A stretch of DNA of 64,000 nt, taken from Stromatinia cepivora (Eukaryota > Ascomycota > Leotiomycetes > Helotiales > Sclerotiniaceae). A program made the position numbers and the translations under genes. The stretch covers positions 1,798,001 through 1,862,000 of the forward strand of contig RCTD01000006.1 of NCBI GenBank assembly GCA_014898415.1. The letters run 5' to 3'. The notes under the pieces are model-generated. The model was not told the origin of the DNA and searched no databases. It worked only from the letters and a program-made list of their open reading frames with translations. Positions 1-11,914 of the stretch are shown here, piece after piece. Each line of letters starts with the position of its first letter. Positions within the stretch are counted from its first letter, which is position 1.

Positions 1-455
1 TGCTGCACCAGCAGATGAGCCAAAACAAGATTGAAGCGTTATAAATACTTTCAGCAATTTTCTTTATGTTTGGGAAAGACTGTGGACTAGAGGCGTAACG
101 AATGATTCCACGGATCAAGAGTATTCAAATTGTACAACTCTATACAACATTGGCGTTGGTACGTTTATGGGTTTGACAGCAAGGAAGCTATATGAGGGGT
201 CAAAGGGGTGCAGGGAGGACATTTCTTATTCCTAGAATCAACAATAAATCAGACCGTACTGAATGCTATTCTCTCAGGACTTTGAATTGAGAAGGTGGAT
301 GGATGATGGTGATTTACAGCCTTGTCATTGAAGCCTTGTGAACCCCTGCATTTGCATGGAAGCTCCCCGCACTTGTGCCATTGCATCATTTACAATCCAA
401 CGACAAGCTATTGAGTTATCCATGCGGAGCTTATTGATTCAGAAGTTTGTACAAC
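1..455. other. 5' flank of L2HGDH gene
   Basis: No coding sequence is recognised here. The stretch precedes the predicted start of the L-2-hydroxyglutarate dehydrogenase gene and presumably holds its promoter and leader. A short ORF (338-541) overlaps the first exon in another frame and looks like chance. Confidence 0.4.
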
Positions 456-1881
456 ATGTTTCGCAATTCAATTCGGAGTCTATTGACCCCAAAATTAATA
501 CACCGACGATGTTTCGCAACTACCATTTCACGACAGGCTGATTTTACACATGCTGTATATACCCTTTCATGGTGTCAGATATGTTCTTGCAAATTGAAGG
601 CTAATACATCAAGGTTATCGGTGGAGGCGCAGTAGGTCTTGCAATTGCTAGACAGTTGGCAGGTAGAAATGGAACAAGCACATTACTCCTCGAGCGCAAT
701 AGTGCTGTGGGAATGGAAACCAGTTCGAGGAATTCTGAAGTCAGTGATCTCTCCCTTCTTTAATATCTCTTTAAAATGTTGTAGCACGAGGATATACCTC
801 GAGATATTTCTATCAATACTTCAATCTAACATGATTCTACAATTAGGTCATCCACGCTGGTCTCTATTACGGCGCCGATTCCCTAAAAACCAATCTTTGC
901 ATCCATGGTCGCCAAATGCTCTATGCCCTCTGCGCCAAATACAACATCCCCCATAAAAACACGGGAAAATGGATAGTGGCCCAAACAGACCAGCAATACG
1001 AAGAACTAATCAAAGTCCACGAATTCACCAAAACTCTCGGGGATGTCCCTACCCATTTTATATCTTTGGAACAAGCTGCTAAAGAAGAACCATATGTGCG
1101 AGCTCGAACTGGGATTCTCGAAAGTCCTACGACCGGAATCGTGGATTCGCATTCTTATATGCAGTTTCTACATGGGGATTTTACGGAAAAGGGGGGGGAT
1201 ACCGCGTTAAATAGTAATGTGATTGCTATTACACCATTAGGTGATAAGGGGAGTTTGGGGTGGGAAATTCTTGTCAGAGATAAAGCCAGCGGGGAAGAAA
1301 ATACATTTACATCCGAGACGATAATTAATTCCGCAGGCCTGGGAGCGTGCGATATTCATAATATGATCGTACCCCAAAAACAACATTTGAAACAATACTA
1401 CGCCAAAGGAAATTATTTTTCGTATTCTCCGAGGATACCAATGACTAAACATCTCATATACCCAGCGCCAGAACCGGGATTGGGTGGTCTGGGTACGCAT
1501 CTCACGCTCGATATCGCGGGACGCGTTCGTTTTGGTCCCGATGTGGAGTGGGTTGATGATCCGCATGATTTGAAGGTTAATAGCTCGCGTTTACCGGAGG
1601 CGATCGAACAGATTCGGAAGTTTTTACCCGATGTCAAGGTTGAGGGCATCCAACCGGATTATGCGGGTATAAGACCAAAGCTGGGGAGGTTGAGTGCGGT
1701 GGGGAGTGGGAAGGGGTTTCAGGATTTTGTGATTAGAGATATGTTGGCGGAGGGGTATGAAGGTTGGGTTGATTTGTTGGGGATTGAAAGTCCGGGGTTG
1801 ACGAGCAGTTTGGCGATTGCGGGGTTGGTGGAGAGGTTGTTGTATTGGGGAGGGGGGAGAGGGAAGGAGGAAGAGGGATGA
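456..1881 (+). CDS. L-2-hydroxyglutarate dehydrogenase, mitochondrial (FAD-dependent)
   Basis: Three exons, 456-554, 614-739 and 847-1881, give 419 residues. Both introns are GT-AG and fall between codons. The product should oxidise L-2-hydroxyglutarate, a side product of malate dehydrogenase, to 2-oxoglutarate using FAD, as enzymes of this DAO-fold family do. The first 33 residues are rich in Arg, Ser and Thr and lack acid residues until near the end, typical of a mitochondrial presequence. Exon 2 opens with the dinucleotide-binding motif [16 protein letters not shown] and runs to the SSRNSEVIHAG block that straddles intron 2, a hallmark of L2HGDH. The C-terminal [15 protein letters not shown] block is also diagnostic. 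The start at 456 was preferred because it gives the presequence. Length matches the family. D-amino-acid oxidases share the fold but lack these blocks. Confidence 0.93.
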
Positions 1882-1934
1882 GAGAGAGGATGATTCGGAT
1901 TTTGTGCCGATGGCGGTTCTGACGTCGCCATTGG

Positions 1935-2204
1935 ATGTTGGGGGGGGGAGGGAAAGGAAAAATTAAGGAGGTCGATGGAGGGGATGAAGAGAAAGGGAAG
2001 TGGTTTAATGGAGAAGATGGAGAGAAAAAATGGAATCCGAAAGATAGTATATCCGAAGAGGAAGAGCTAGAGCGCTGGAGAAAATTAGAGGAAAAATTTC
2101 TGTCAATAAGATCAGAGCAGGAAAAACATATAGCGGAGTTGCAAAAGAAACATGATGACGAGTATTATGCGCAGGGTGGGAATGATGATTTTGATTTCTT
2201 TTAA
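1935..2204 (+). CDS. Possible small charged coiled-coil protein (89 aa), doubtful
   Basis: This open frame starts 54 bp after the L2HGDH stop. The product is strongly charged (many Glu, Lys and Asp), with a probable coiled coil around residues 38-75 and an acidic, aromatic end (NDDFDFF). The start sits in a run of nine G, and an adjacent frame is also open upstream, so the real N-terminus could lie in another frame or behind an intron. I do not recognise the family. It could also be part of the L2HGDH 3' UTR. The biased but non-repetitive composition is the only argument that it is coding. Confidence 0.3.
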   Translation: MLGGGGKGKIKEVDGGDEEKGKWFNGEDGEKKWNPKDSISEEEELERWRKLEEKFLSIRSEQEKHIAELQKKHDDEYYAQGGNDDFDFF

Positions 2205-3138
2205 AAAAAGTACGGGATTGTTGGTGCAAGGTGTCTAGGTATTTATATCTGGATCTTCCTTCGGAATCTAGATTTGAGAGTTATTGTTTAGATGTTTTGT
2301 TGATGATTAGCTATGGCTTGCTTTGAGTTATATTATTACGAACTGATCGTAGATCTTAAAGGGCGGAGTCAAAGCTCGCTATTATATAGGATGAAAGAAA
2401 TGAATTCATTCCTTTTTTATTTTATATCTTTTTGTGAGAATTCCTAATAAGTTATTAAATCACTTAATAATATTAATTGAATTAATGATTATACGATTAT
2501 ATAATATAATAATAATATTAATAAATTTTAATAAATTTTAATAAATTTTAATAAATTTTAACAAATTTTAATAAATTTTATTATTAAATAAAAACTCGAT
2601 TATATATTATATCAGAATGATTTATAATAGAATAGAATGAAATGAAAATATATAGAATTTTCTTATTATTTGAGTTGAATATTATTAATTGTTATTTCTT
2701 TTTATTATATGAAATAATTCTATAAGATTTAATATAAATCGATCTTATTTATAATAATAGAATAATCTAGAATTTTTTTAAAATCTATAAATATAAAGAT
2801 ATTCTTTAAAGAATTCTTTGAAAAAACATGTGAATAAAAATTAATATTTAATATATATATAATTCTAATTTTAATATTATTTTATTATTTATATATTCGA
2901 TCACTTTTAAATTAAATATAATTATATCTTTTATTATTATAATAAATAAAATTATAATATTATTATTATATTATTTATTATTATTCGATTAATCTTCTTT
3001 AAGATTTTTTATTTTATTTTATTATAATTTAACTCAATCGAAGCTTTGAACTATCAATTTTAATAATTATTTTTATTGGAGATTATATATTTAAAGATAA
3101 TAAATCTTACAATTTGAAAGTAGTAACTCGGAGACTAT
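2205..3138. other. AT-rich, gene-free flank of the repeat island
   Basis: From about 2400 onward composition shifts abruptly to long A/T runs, with no ORF of interest. This fits an old repeat degraded by RIP whose identity is no longer readable. It holds a short decamer tandem array (2521-2580) and ends at the duplicated target site ACTAT at 3134-3138. Confidence 0.6.
2521..2580. repeat. Tandem decamer array, six copies
   Basis: Six head-to-tail copies of ATAAATTTTA. One copy (unit 5) carries a C where the others carry a T. It lies inside the AT-rich island and is probably slippage in degenerate DNA. Confidence 0.9.
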
Positions 3139-3288
3139 TGTGACGAACCCAACGAGCGTTTAGAGATCAACCTTAGAATTAAAAGCTACAGAGCTAAAGA
3201 GAGTGTGCTACGAAGCTATATATATGATCGGCTCGGAGCTTAGTACTGTATTAACCCGATCGAACGCGATCATGTGTATTTTGTGATA
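3139..3288. repeat. LTR of the short element (left copy)
   Basis: 150 bp, starting TGTGACGAAC and ending GTGATA (GTGACA in the other copy). It differs from the right copy at about 13 positions, all of them transitions. Confidence 0.88.
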
Positions 3289-4663
3289 CTACCCTCTCCT
3301 TCTGAAGAGTTCGCCTCGAATTCATTTTAAATGAATGATTTAAGTACAAAATGATTACTAATCTTCTTTTGATAAAAATTCCTGATGTATGGATTGTATT
3401 ATAATTAACGAATATATATCCATTATACCATTTGCCTTTTTCAAGTGATCTTCAAAATATTGTTTATTAATTATTTTTTCTAGATCTTTATTATTATCAT
3501 TTTCGAGCTTAATAGTTAATATAATAACCGGAACAGACTCTTATTGATCTCGGATTCTTTGATATGGGTCTAATGGATAGATTTATATTCAATAAGAGTT
3601 ATTTCTATATTATATATATTTATTTTGTTTATACAAAAGAGTTCTTTTAAAAAGAGAAAACTCGGATGCTTATATACAGGGTAGAATCAAGATATGATCG
3701 GATTTATCCGATTAAATATTAAAAGAGTTAAAAGTACTAATAATATTAAGGTTGTTAATGTCCATTGAATTGTAGTTCCGAGAGTGGAATGGATTCTGCA
3801 ATATATATAGGACTCTAAATTCACTAGAATAAGATGATACAAAGAATCCATTTGCTATACAAACAGTTAATTGTTATATGATCTGAACAAAATCGGGATA
3901 GGAATAAGGAAAAGAAAATTGTTGAGAAAAACGATTTCTAAAAGTAATATTGAATCCATTACGAAAGATTGAGATTTTATTTGAATTAGATCAATTCTAA
4001 TCTTTGGCTTTGTAAAGGATCTTTTCGAATTTTGTAATATAGATATATAAAGAATCGATTTTTTGTTTGAAAATGAATAGTTTATTTTTGACTTTTTGAA
4101 TTTTATTTGGATTGTTATAAACATATATGAATTGATTCAAGATCGTTGTATAATTTAAAAGAATGTTTTGATTAAGAGAAAAAAACTGAGGTAGTATTAT
4201 AGCTTATATATAAAATTCGAGATTGAAATAAATATAATAAAATTGAATTATAGAATTACCAATCGCAGCGCCATCTATTTGTAGTTTCGTTCAAATCGAA
4301 AAAAACCAGGTATCGAATTTTTGAAAGTTATTATTGAACTTTTCAGGATCAAAAAAAAAGGGTTTCGAATGAGAAGGAGTATAAACGGCAGAAATACATT
4401 CAAAAATCAAAGAGTATAGAAACAAGATTTCATTCTATTAACGAATCACTTTGTCATGAAGTTCTGCAATCGCGAGATTTATCGAATTGTAATCTATAAC
4501 TTAGAAATTAAGAATAAAAAAAAAGACAATACCTTCGAATAATATCAAGAAGATCTATATACAAGCGAAAAAGTATAAACGTGTATCTAAACAAGAGTAA
4601 ACAAAGTATATATAAATATATACAGATATTATTCCATTTCTTATCTGAAAAAGCTTTTAATAA

Positions 4664-4813
4664 TGTAACGAACCTAACGAGCATTTAGAGATCAACCTTA
4701 GAATTAAAAGCTACAGAGCTAAAGAGAGTATGCTATAAAGCTATATATATGATCGGCTCGGAGCTTAGTACTGTACTAGCCCGATCGGACGCGATCACGT
4801 GTATCTCGTGACA
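4664..4813. repeat. LTR of the short element (right copy)
   Basis: 150 bp, starting TGTAACGAAC and ending GTGACA. It is followed directly by the ACTAT target-site duplication. Confidence 0.88.
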
Positions 4814-5352
4814 ACTATAATGGAATAAGCAATTATAAAGTTATAATAATAATATAGAGTTATATAAGGATATTGTATTATATACAATTAATAATACTGA
4901 ATAATATTCGGATTCAGATTTTTAATCTTCAATATTAAAGGTATAATCTTCTTATATATCCTTTTCGAATTCTTTTATATATCAATATTTTATTCTTATT
5001 CGTCGATTTGAATAAAGATTCTTTATTTGAATACCCCTGTATCGATGATTTTGATCGTAGTACGAATAATATTATATGATCGTAGTACGAATCATATAAT
5101 TGTAGTATTAATAGTATTATATGAATTCGAATATAATATTTGAAGATTCATAATGATTTATGAATTTTATATTAAAGAATATAAAGAAAATATGAAATTT
5201 CTTTGAATTTATTGAAATATTATTATTTTATTATAAAGAGATATTTTTCTTAAAAATATTAATTCCTTTTTTCAATTAATATTTTTAAGTGTTTAAAATG
5301 ATATTTATTAAATTATAATAATTTTCTTATAGAAAAGTGAAATATTAATAGT
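4814..5352. other. AT-rich spacer between the two retroelements
   Basis: No gene is seen. The stretch is very AT-rich, with short internal repeats (for example GATCGTAGTACGAAT near 5051 and 5080). It ends in ATAGT (5348-5352), the target-site copy of the next element. Confidence 0.6.
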
Positions 5353-5518
5353 TGTTGGAAATGAGGCCATCATAGGATTAGAATTGAGGTCACAAGACCA
5401 CAATGGTGTACAGATCATATTTGGGGATAACTTTAATTCTATTTCTATTAGAATTATAGATTCTTAGTTCAATCTATATAATTAATAATATTATTATTTT
5501 CTGTATCAAAAGTTAATA
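5353..5518 (+). repeat. 5' LTR of the copia element
   Basis: 166 bp from TGTTGGAAATGAGG to AGTTAATA. Compared with the 3' LTR there are about 24 differences, every one a transition, and no indel. Confidence 0.92.
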
Positions 5519-8500
5519 GGTTATGAGATCCGATTGTATAATAATGATTAAAAAGTAAAGCAAATCGAGAAAGGATTAGTATAGTTAGTAGGGGTGGAAT
5601 AAAGTGAAAATCAGAGTTTTCATATAGTATTATCGAAGCAGAGTTGAAATACGATAATACAGTTTATAATTTACAATATCATAGGCTAGAGTGGAGAGCA
5701 GTTTGTATAATATTGATATAGAATTATAGTAGAGATGAAGAGCAAGTTTGTATAGTTATAAGAAAACATATTATAATATAATTTTACGAATTCTTTTATT
5801 GTTTTATTTTTATATTTCTTTATTATTTTGAATTTATTTGCTATATATCTTTTTTTAAGATCATTTTAAGAATCTGAAGATTATCTTTAATATTCATTAA
5901 ACAATAAGAAACCTTTATAATATTGGAATCAAACAATTCTTCGAAGTTCAATCAAAATAATTATAAGTAATGATTCAGATAAACGAAGATATAATTGAAA
6001 GGGAAAGGATGGTTTTATATAATTGATTAAATATTAGACGAATATATATAGATTACAGGATTTAATATAGTATTTGTCTACAAAATCAATAATCATATAT
6101 ATTACAATATCGAATTGAAATCGGAATATTTAAAGGACAAAGCGAATGTATTATTATATATTTGTATAATATTTAATGATAATGATGAAGCCCTTATTAA
6201 TGAATATTCAATAGTATATACATTTTGGAGATACTTTAAATCAAAATATACCAGAATCAATGTAATTATAGTTAATATATATATAACAATAATCCAGAAC
6301 TTCAAATTCCAATCCAATACCCATCCTGATATAATCATTATCAAAACTTGGAACAAATTGAAAAAGTACAAAAGGAAACTAGGAATTGTAAATGAAAGTT
6401 GTTGATCAATATATCAAGATATTGTTCTATTTTTGGTTTTAATATATAATCTTTTAATCGATTATTAAAGAGTAATGGATATATTGGATATCCAAACCAG
6501 TCTTAGTATCAATAATAAGATCAAGTATTTATAAATTAAAGAACTTTATTTTAAGGATGGATCAAAGTTAGTGTAAATTGCGAAAAGATTTAGATATATT
6601 TTTCGATATCAAGAATCAGATTTCGAGACCCCAAATAATATTTATGATCTGTATTAAAAGAAAGATTATTATATACGAGACTGCCTGTATTTAATATGAA
6701 TCAACAAACTCTTTTACAATTACTTTTATTATTAAAGAAGAAGGGGATTATCGAATCCGAAGAAAATCTATTTTAATAAGAAAGATCAAATATACCCTGT
6801 TAATAATATCTCTAAATCAAATTCTGATATTAAGGATATAATAAAGAAAGATTATAATTTGATAAAGGAGATTATTAATAAAGTTTCCTTTAATAAATAG
6901 TATACCGATATAAACACTTCTTTATATATATCTGATCAACCTTTATTATTCAGATTAATAGAATCTATTATTAAACAAAGAATAAAGATTGATAAAGGAA
7001 TAATATATTATCGTTATTAAGGTTTAATAAATATAATATATAAAAATAATTCTAAAATACTACTTTCAAATATATTATATATACCAAAGCTAAAAATAAA
7101 CTTGCTATCAAAAAAAAGGATTTGCGAAATAGAATTGCAAAGGGAATTCAACTTTTATTATATATATTTCAAAAAAAACAATAAGAAAATCATCCATACT
7201 AGAATATAAGACAAAATATATGTAGTTTCATATATGACCAAAGAATATAAGGATATAATTCTTTATTCTAATATATACCAAAATGATCAGGAAAAAGGCT
7301 TTTCTTTAGAGATAATCGATAACATCAAAGGTATCAATAACAAATTAATATTTAAGGAGAAAAAGAGATATTTATTATAATATCGAAGATTCAATCATTT
7401 AGATTCAGATAAGATCAAGAATCTATACAAAATATCTAATATAATTAAACCGATAAAGGTCCCAATTGAATTAGATATCTATGAAGTATATATATTCATT
7501 AAGATAATCAATTGTATTCCAAAACAATTGAGTTTGTACAAATCAAAAAGACTCGAATTTATATATTTCGATATTATAAGACCATTTTCAAAATCGATTC
7601 GAGGGAATTGTTATTTCATATTGATTATTGATAATTGTACAAAAATAAATTGGATTATATTATTTAAACAAAAAGACAATACAATTCAAATATTGAAAAC
7701 TTGAAAAAAGAAGATGGAATTAATTATTGAAGAAAAGATTATTGTAATCAGGATTGATAATATATTGGAATTCTTATAAGCTATTCATAAATAATCATCA
7801 GGTATATGATTCAAAATTATAATAATGCTTCTTTATATCAAAACAAATCTGCAGAATAGAATATAAGGACTGCAAAAATAGATATAAAAGTAATACTAAA
7901 AGAAACTAGATTATTATTAGAATTTTGAGATGAAATTATAAAGCACAATATTTATATTAAGAATTGTATTAATATTGATCCTAATATAAACGGAATAGAT
8001 TGATTTTCTATAGAAGTTTTTACAAATATAATATCAAATATAAAGATATATAAAGTTTAGAGAAACAAATGTTATATTTATATTAATCTCAAGATTATTC
8101 CAAAAAGATAGAGATATAATAAATTACAGGATACTTTAAGAATCAATATATTTTTAGAGTATTTAAAAGTTATAAATAAATATATCAAAATATATTTTTC
8201 AGAATTAGATTATATATTTCGATTAAGTAAAGTAATTATAGATAAATCTCATCAAAAAGGAGATTTAAATTTTAAATTAAGAAATTATGAATCAGACTTA
8301 TAAGGAATAAAAAATATAAAACCAAATCGAAAATCTTATAATAAACCAATAACAAACAAAGTATCTTTTCCATTTTCAATATCAAATACAATATCTGTAT
8401 CATCTTCGTTCCAAATATTTTCTTCAGCAGATATTATACTGAATTCAATAATTATACCAAACACCCCAATTATCGAATTGAAATCAGATAAATTAGATAC

Positions 8501-10666
8501 ATCAATACTAATATATAATAAAGATAAAGATAACAATATCCAGAAAACAAATCAAAAATCTTTTTTCAAGGATATTTCAGATATCGAATCCATCATTTCA
8601 AAGGATCCAATCCAAAAATCAACTTTTGCAAACCCTGAATCTATACCAAAAACAAAATTTAAAATCGTTTTAAATTTTATTGATAAATCTATTTCAACAA
8701 AATCAAAAAGCAAAGTAAATCTATAATCATTTAAGATCGAGTAAAAGGATGAAATGGATTTTGAAGACAAATCCCCAAAGTATTTAATACGAAAACGAAA
8801 AAGAAATATAAAATAAAATCCTGAAAAAGAATAGAAAAGCAAGATTATAAAGGCATTGATTATAATATCTATATAGACCAAAACTCAAAAAAATGTAAAA
8901 TACATTATAATTACAATTCCAATCATTTATAAGATGGACTCTTATATCAAAAACAAGATTGTTTTAAATTTTATAATTTTATTGATAAATACAGATAATA
9001 CAGAAAATATAGTATATCCGGCCAAAAAAGTTCTAGGAATCAAAATACCAAGAATTTATAAGGAAGCAATATCGGATCAAGAATACTTTGAAAAATGGAA
9101 GGAAATTATCCAAAAGGAAATCATATTCTTGATTCAAAATGGTATTTGGGAAGAATATATATTTCCTAAAGGAAATAATCTGGTTTCGATGAAATAGGTA
9201 TTTACGATTAAAATCAAAAATAACAAAATAGAACAATTCAAAGCAAGATTAATAATTCGAAAGTTTAATCAAGTATTAGAAAAGAATTATAATGAAATGT
9301 TTATATCAATAATGAAGTTAAATATATTCAAACTATTCTTAACTATTATTGTAAAGGAAAATTTGGAATGTTTATATTTCGATATCAAAAACGCCTTTAC
9401 CGAATTATATTTGAAGAAAAAGATCTACTTCGAATTATCTTAAAGTATCAAAATCAAAAAGGGATATATATTACAAACTCTACAAAGTCTATATAATTTA
9501 AAGCAAATTAAAAGGGACTGGAGTTTATTATTGAAGAAAAAGCTTTTAGGCATAGATTTTGTACAAAATTTGGCAGACTCATATCTATATATATTCAAAG
9601 ACCGTGATATAATATTATTGGTATATATCGACGATATCGTTATTGCATCGTATATATTATCATAAATCATTTGATTCGATGAAAAGTTATCGGTCCATTT
9701 TAACATCAAAAATCTAGGGGAGATTAGTAAGATTCTAAATGTTAAAATTATTCGCGATAGAAAAGTATATATATTAACTATAAATCAAAAAGAATATCTC
9801 GATACTATATTAATCAAATATAGTATTATATATGAATAATATCAAGCCAAGAAACTATCAATAATGAATTATACCTATTTCCGGCCAGCAATCGATGATA
9901 ATGAACTAGCAGATATAAACGAATATCAACAACAAATAGAAAGTATAATTCATTTAATAATATATATTCGATCAGATATAGCATTCTCAATTGAAAGATT
10001 TTCACAATTTATAGCAAAACCAACAAAACATCATACTATAGCTTTGAAGAATCTGATGCGATATTTACGATTAACAATCAAATAGAAGCTATAATTCAAA
10101 TTAAAAGAAGTACAATTTGATATCTGCAAAGAATATAATATACTTGATAATATAATAAAGGTATATACAGATACAGATTAAACTAATAATAAATATAATC
10201 AGAAAAGTGTTTCAAGGGGAATTGTGATATTCTATAAAGGTTCTATATTGTGGGCTAGCAAAAAACAAGTGTCTATGATTATCTTTAATACAGAATCAGA
10301 ATATATTATAATAGTAATATTTATCAAATAAAGGAAATAAATTATATAAATACTCAAAGATCTATTCAAATCAAATTATATTGAAAAGAATAGAAATACA
10401 GTTCAAATGTTTGATAATAATCAAGGCATTTTAATTTTAATTAAGAATCTATATTTGTATAAACGATTCAAATATATAGATATCAATTATCATTTCATTA
10501 GGGATTTGATAGAAAAGGAAAAAATCGCCATTAGTTATATCAATATATATAATATAGTTGTCGACGGAATAACGAAGCTTTGTGTAAAAATTGCTTTCGA
10601 AAGATTCAAGAAAATGTTGGGATTAGTAGTCTAGAAAGATTGAATAGGATATCCTCAATAGAGGAG

Positions 10667-10832
10667 TGTTGGAAATGAGGTCATCATAGGATTAGAATTG
10701 AGGTTATGAGACCACAATAGTGTATAAACCATATTTGGGGATAACTTCAATTCTACTTCTACTAGAATTATAGATCCTTAGTTCAACCTATATAGTCAAC
10801 AATACTACTACTTCCTGCACTAAAAGTTAACA
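10667..10832 (+). repeat. 3' LTR of the copia element
   Basis: 166 bp from TGTTGGAAATGAGG to AGTTAACA, preceded by a short purine tract (GAGGAG) that is the likely polypurine tract. It is the less mutated of the two ends in its second half. Confidence 0.92.
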
Positions 10833-11914
10833 ATAGTTTTTTATAAAGATATATATAAATGATATTGAGAATAATCAGGAATGGCTCGGAGTGATTGAGA
10901 ATTGAATTAAGAGGGAGGCGAAGAGGGAGATGAAGAGAAGATTTGATGAAATAGAATGAGTGGGATGAGATAGTCTTATAGAATAGAATGGGATAGAATG
11001 AAAAAACGTGTGATTAGATTTGAGGGGATATAAAGGATTAAAAATTATAATATATAATCAGAATATCTTATATCTATTTAGGAGTGAAATAGAAATAGGA
11101 ATAATAAATTATAAGAGTAAGAGTAAGAAATAAATAAAGAAAATAAAAGAAAATAATTGATATAGAATATATATTGAGATTTGAATAATAGAGTAGATTT
11201 AAAGAATGAGATAAATGAATAAAAGAGTGAATCAAAACAAATATAAAAATATATATATATAAAAACTAGAGTTTTAGAATCTTTATAAAATGAATTTTAT
11301 TTGTACTCTAATATATATACTAAAAATAAAACTATATCATTTTATTATTAGTTTTCTATTATTAGTAAATAATCTTATTAATAACTCTATTAGTCTTAGC
11401 TTTCATCTTATTTCCAGCAGTTTATTTCCGGTTATTTCCACTAGTTTTTTTCCAACAACAACCACTTATAACCTCCAATAAATACAATTCAAACGGAACT
11501 GATACAAATAATATCCAAGAAAAAGCTTTCCGTTTCCTACATCTCATCACATATACACATATCACACACAAATACAATTCAGTCATCTCAACTAAACTCA
11601 ACTCAACTCAACTCAACTCAAACCATCCATTAATTTTCTCTCTATTCCTAATTCGGGTATCTTAGAAGTACAACCTAGCATGCATCAAGTTCCCCATCTC
11701 TCTGCAGCAGGAAAAAAAAGGGTACAAGGTGGAAGGTAAGGTGAAATTAAGACATGAAGCTCACTCTTACACAAGCTCGAAAAACCGAATCCAAATCCTA
11801 TCGGTGATGAATTATAATAACAAGTGAGAAGTGAATGGAATACCATAGGAAAATAGACATAAGCTCATAGAATCTTTATCCATCATGCCAATGCTATGTC
11901 TTTTGAAAGAAAAA
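10833..11914. other. Right flank of the repeat island and 3' flank of MOB3
   Basis: AT-rich until about 11500, with purine-rich stretches (10900-11000) and no recognisable domain. A CTCAA pentamer array lies at 11587-11624. Composition returns to normal before the MOB3 stop at 11915. No gene is seen. Confidence 0.5.
11587..11624. repeat. CTCAA pentanucleotide microsatellite
   Basis: About seven imperfect copies of CTCAA, with one CTAAA variant, at the boundary between the AT-rich island and normal sequence. Confidence 0.85.

Larger units (their letters stand above)
3139..4813 (-). mobile_element. Short LTR retroelement (1,675 bp) without coding capacity
   Basis: Two direct 150-bp repeats (3139-3288 and 4664-4813), each bounded by TG...CA-type ends, enclose a 1,375-bp interior. 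The element is flanked on both sides by the same 5-bp sequence ACTAT (3134-3138 and 4814-4818), so it inserted as one unit. The interior is AT-rich and full of stops, and I found no gag or pol domain. Next to the left LTR, the minus strand shows a purine tract (AGAAGGAGAGGGTAG) in the position of a polypurine tract, which suggests minus-strand orientation. It could be a non-autonomous TRIM/LARD-like derivative or an internally deleted copy. The superfamily is undetermined. Confidence 0.8.
5353..10832 (+). mobile_element. Ty1/copia LTR retrotransposon, complete but heavily mutated (5,480 bp)
   Basis: Two 166-bp LTRs enclose a gag-pol interior in copia order. Traces in order: a gag remnant (6115-6405); a protease-like site near 6900 reading DINT where DTGA is expected; the pre-integrase signature with NLLS (about 7080-7400); an integrase core with weak D-x-GP-like and DNxxEF remnants (about 7560-7780); reverse transcriptase (about 9070-9700) with the catalytic box YIDDIV at 9624; and RNase H with SRGIV, ILWASKKQ and TESEYI (10150-10330). 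The integrase-before-RT order defines the superfamily. Stops and frameshifts interrupt every domain, so it is dead. It is flanked by the perfect 5-bp duplication ATAGT (5348-5352 and 10833-10837). After the 5' LTR, GGTTATGAGATCC resembles a mutated initiator-tRNA primer site. Confidence 0.93.

Noticed and set aside
3361..3600. Possible chromodomain or integrase end on the minus strand of the short LTR element
   Set aside because: A conceptual translation gave only a vague Lys/Glu pattern without the aromatic residues of a chromodomain; too degraded to claim.
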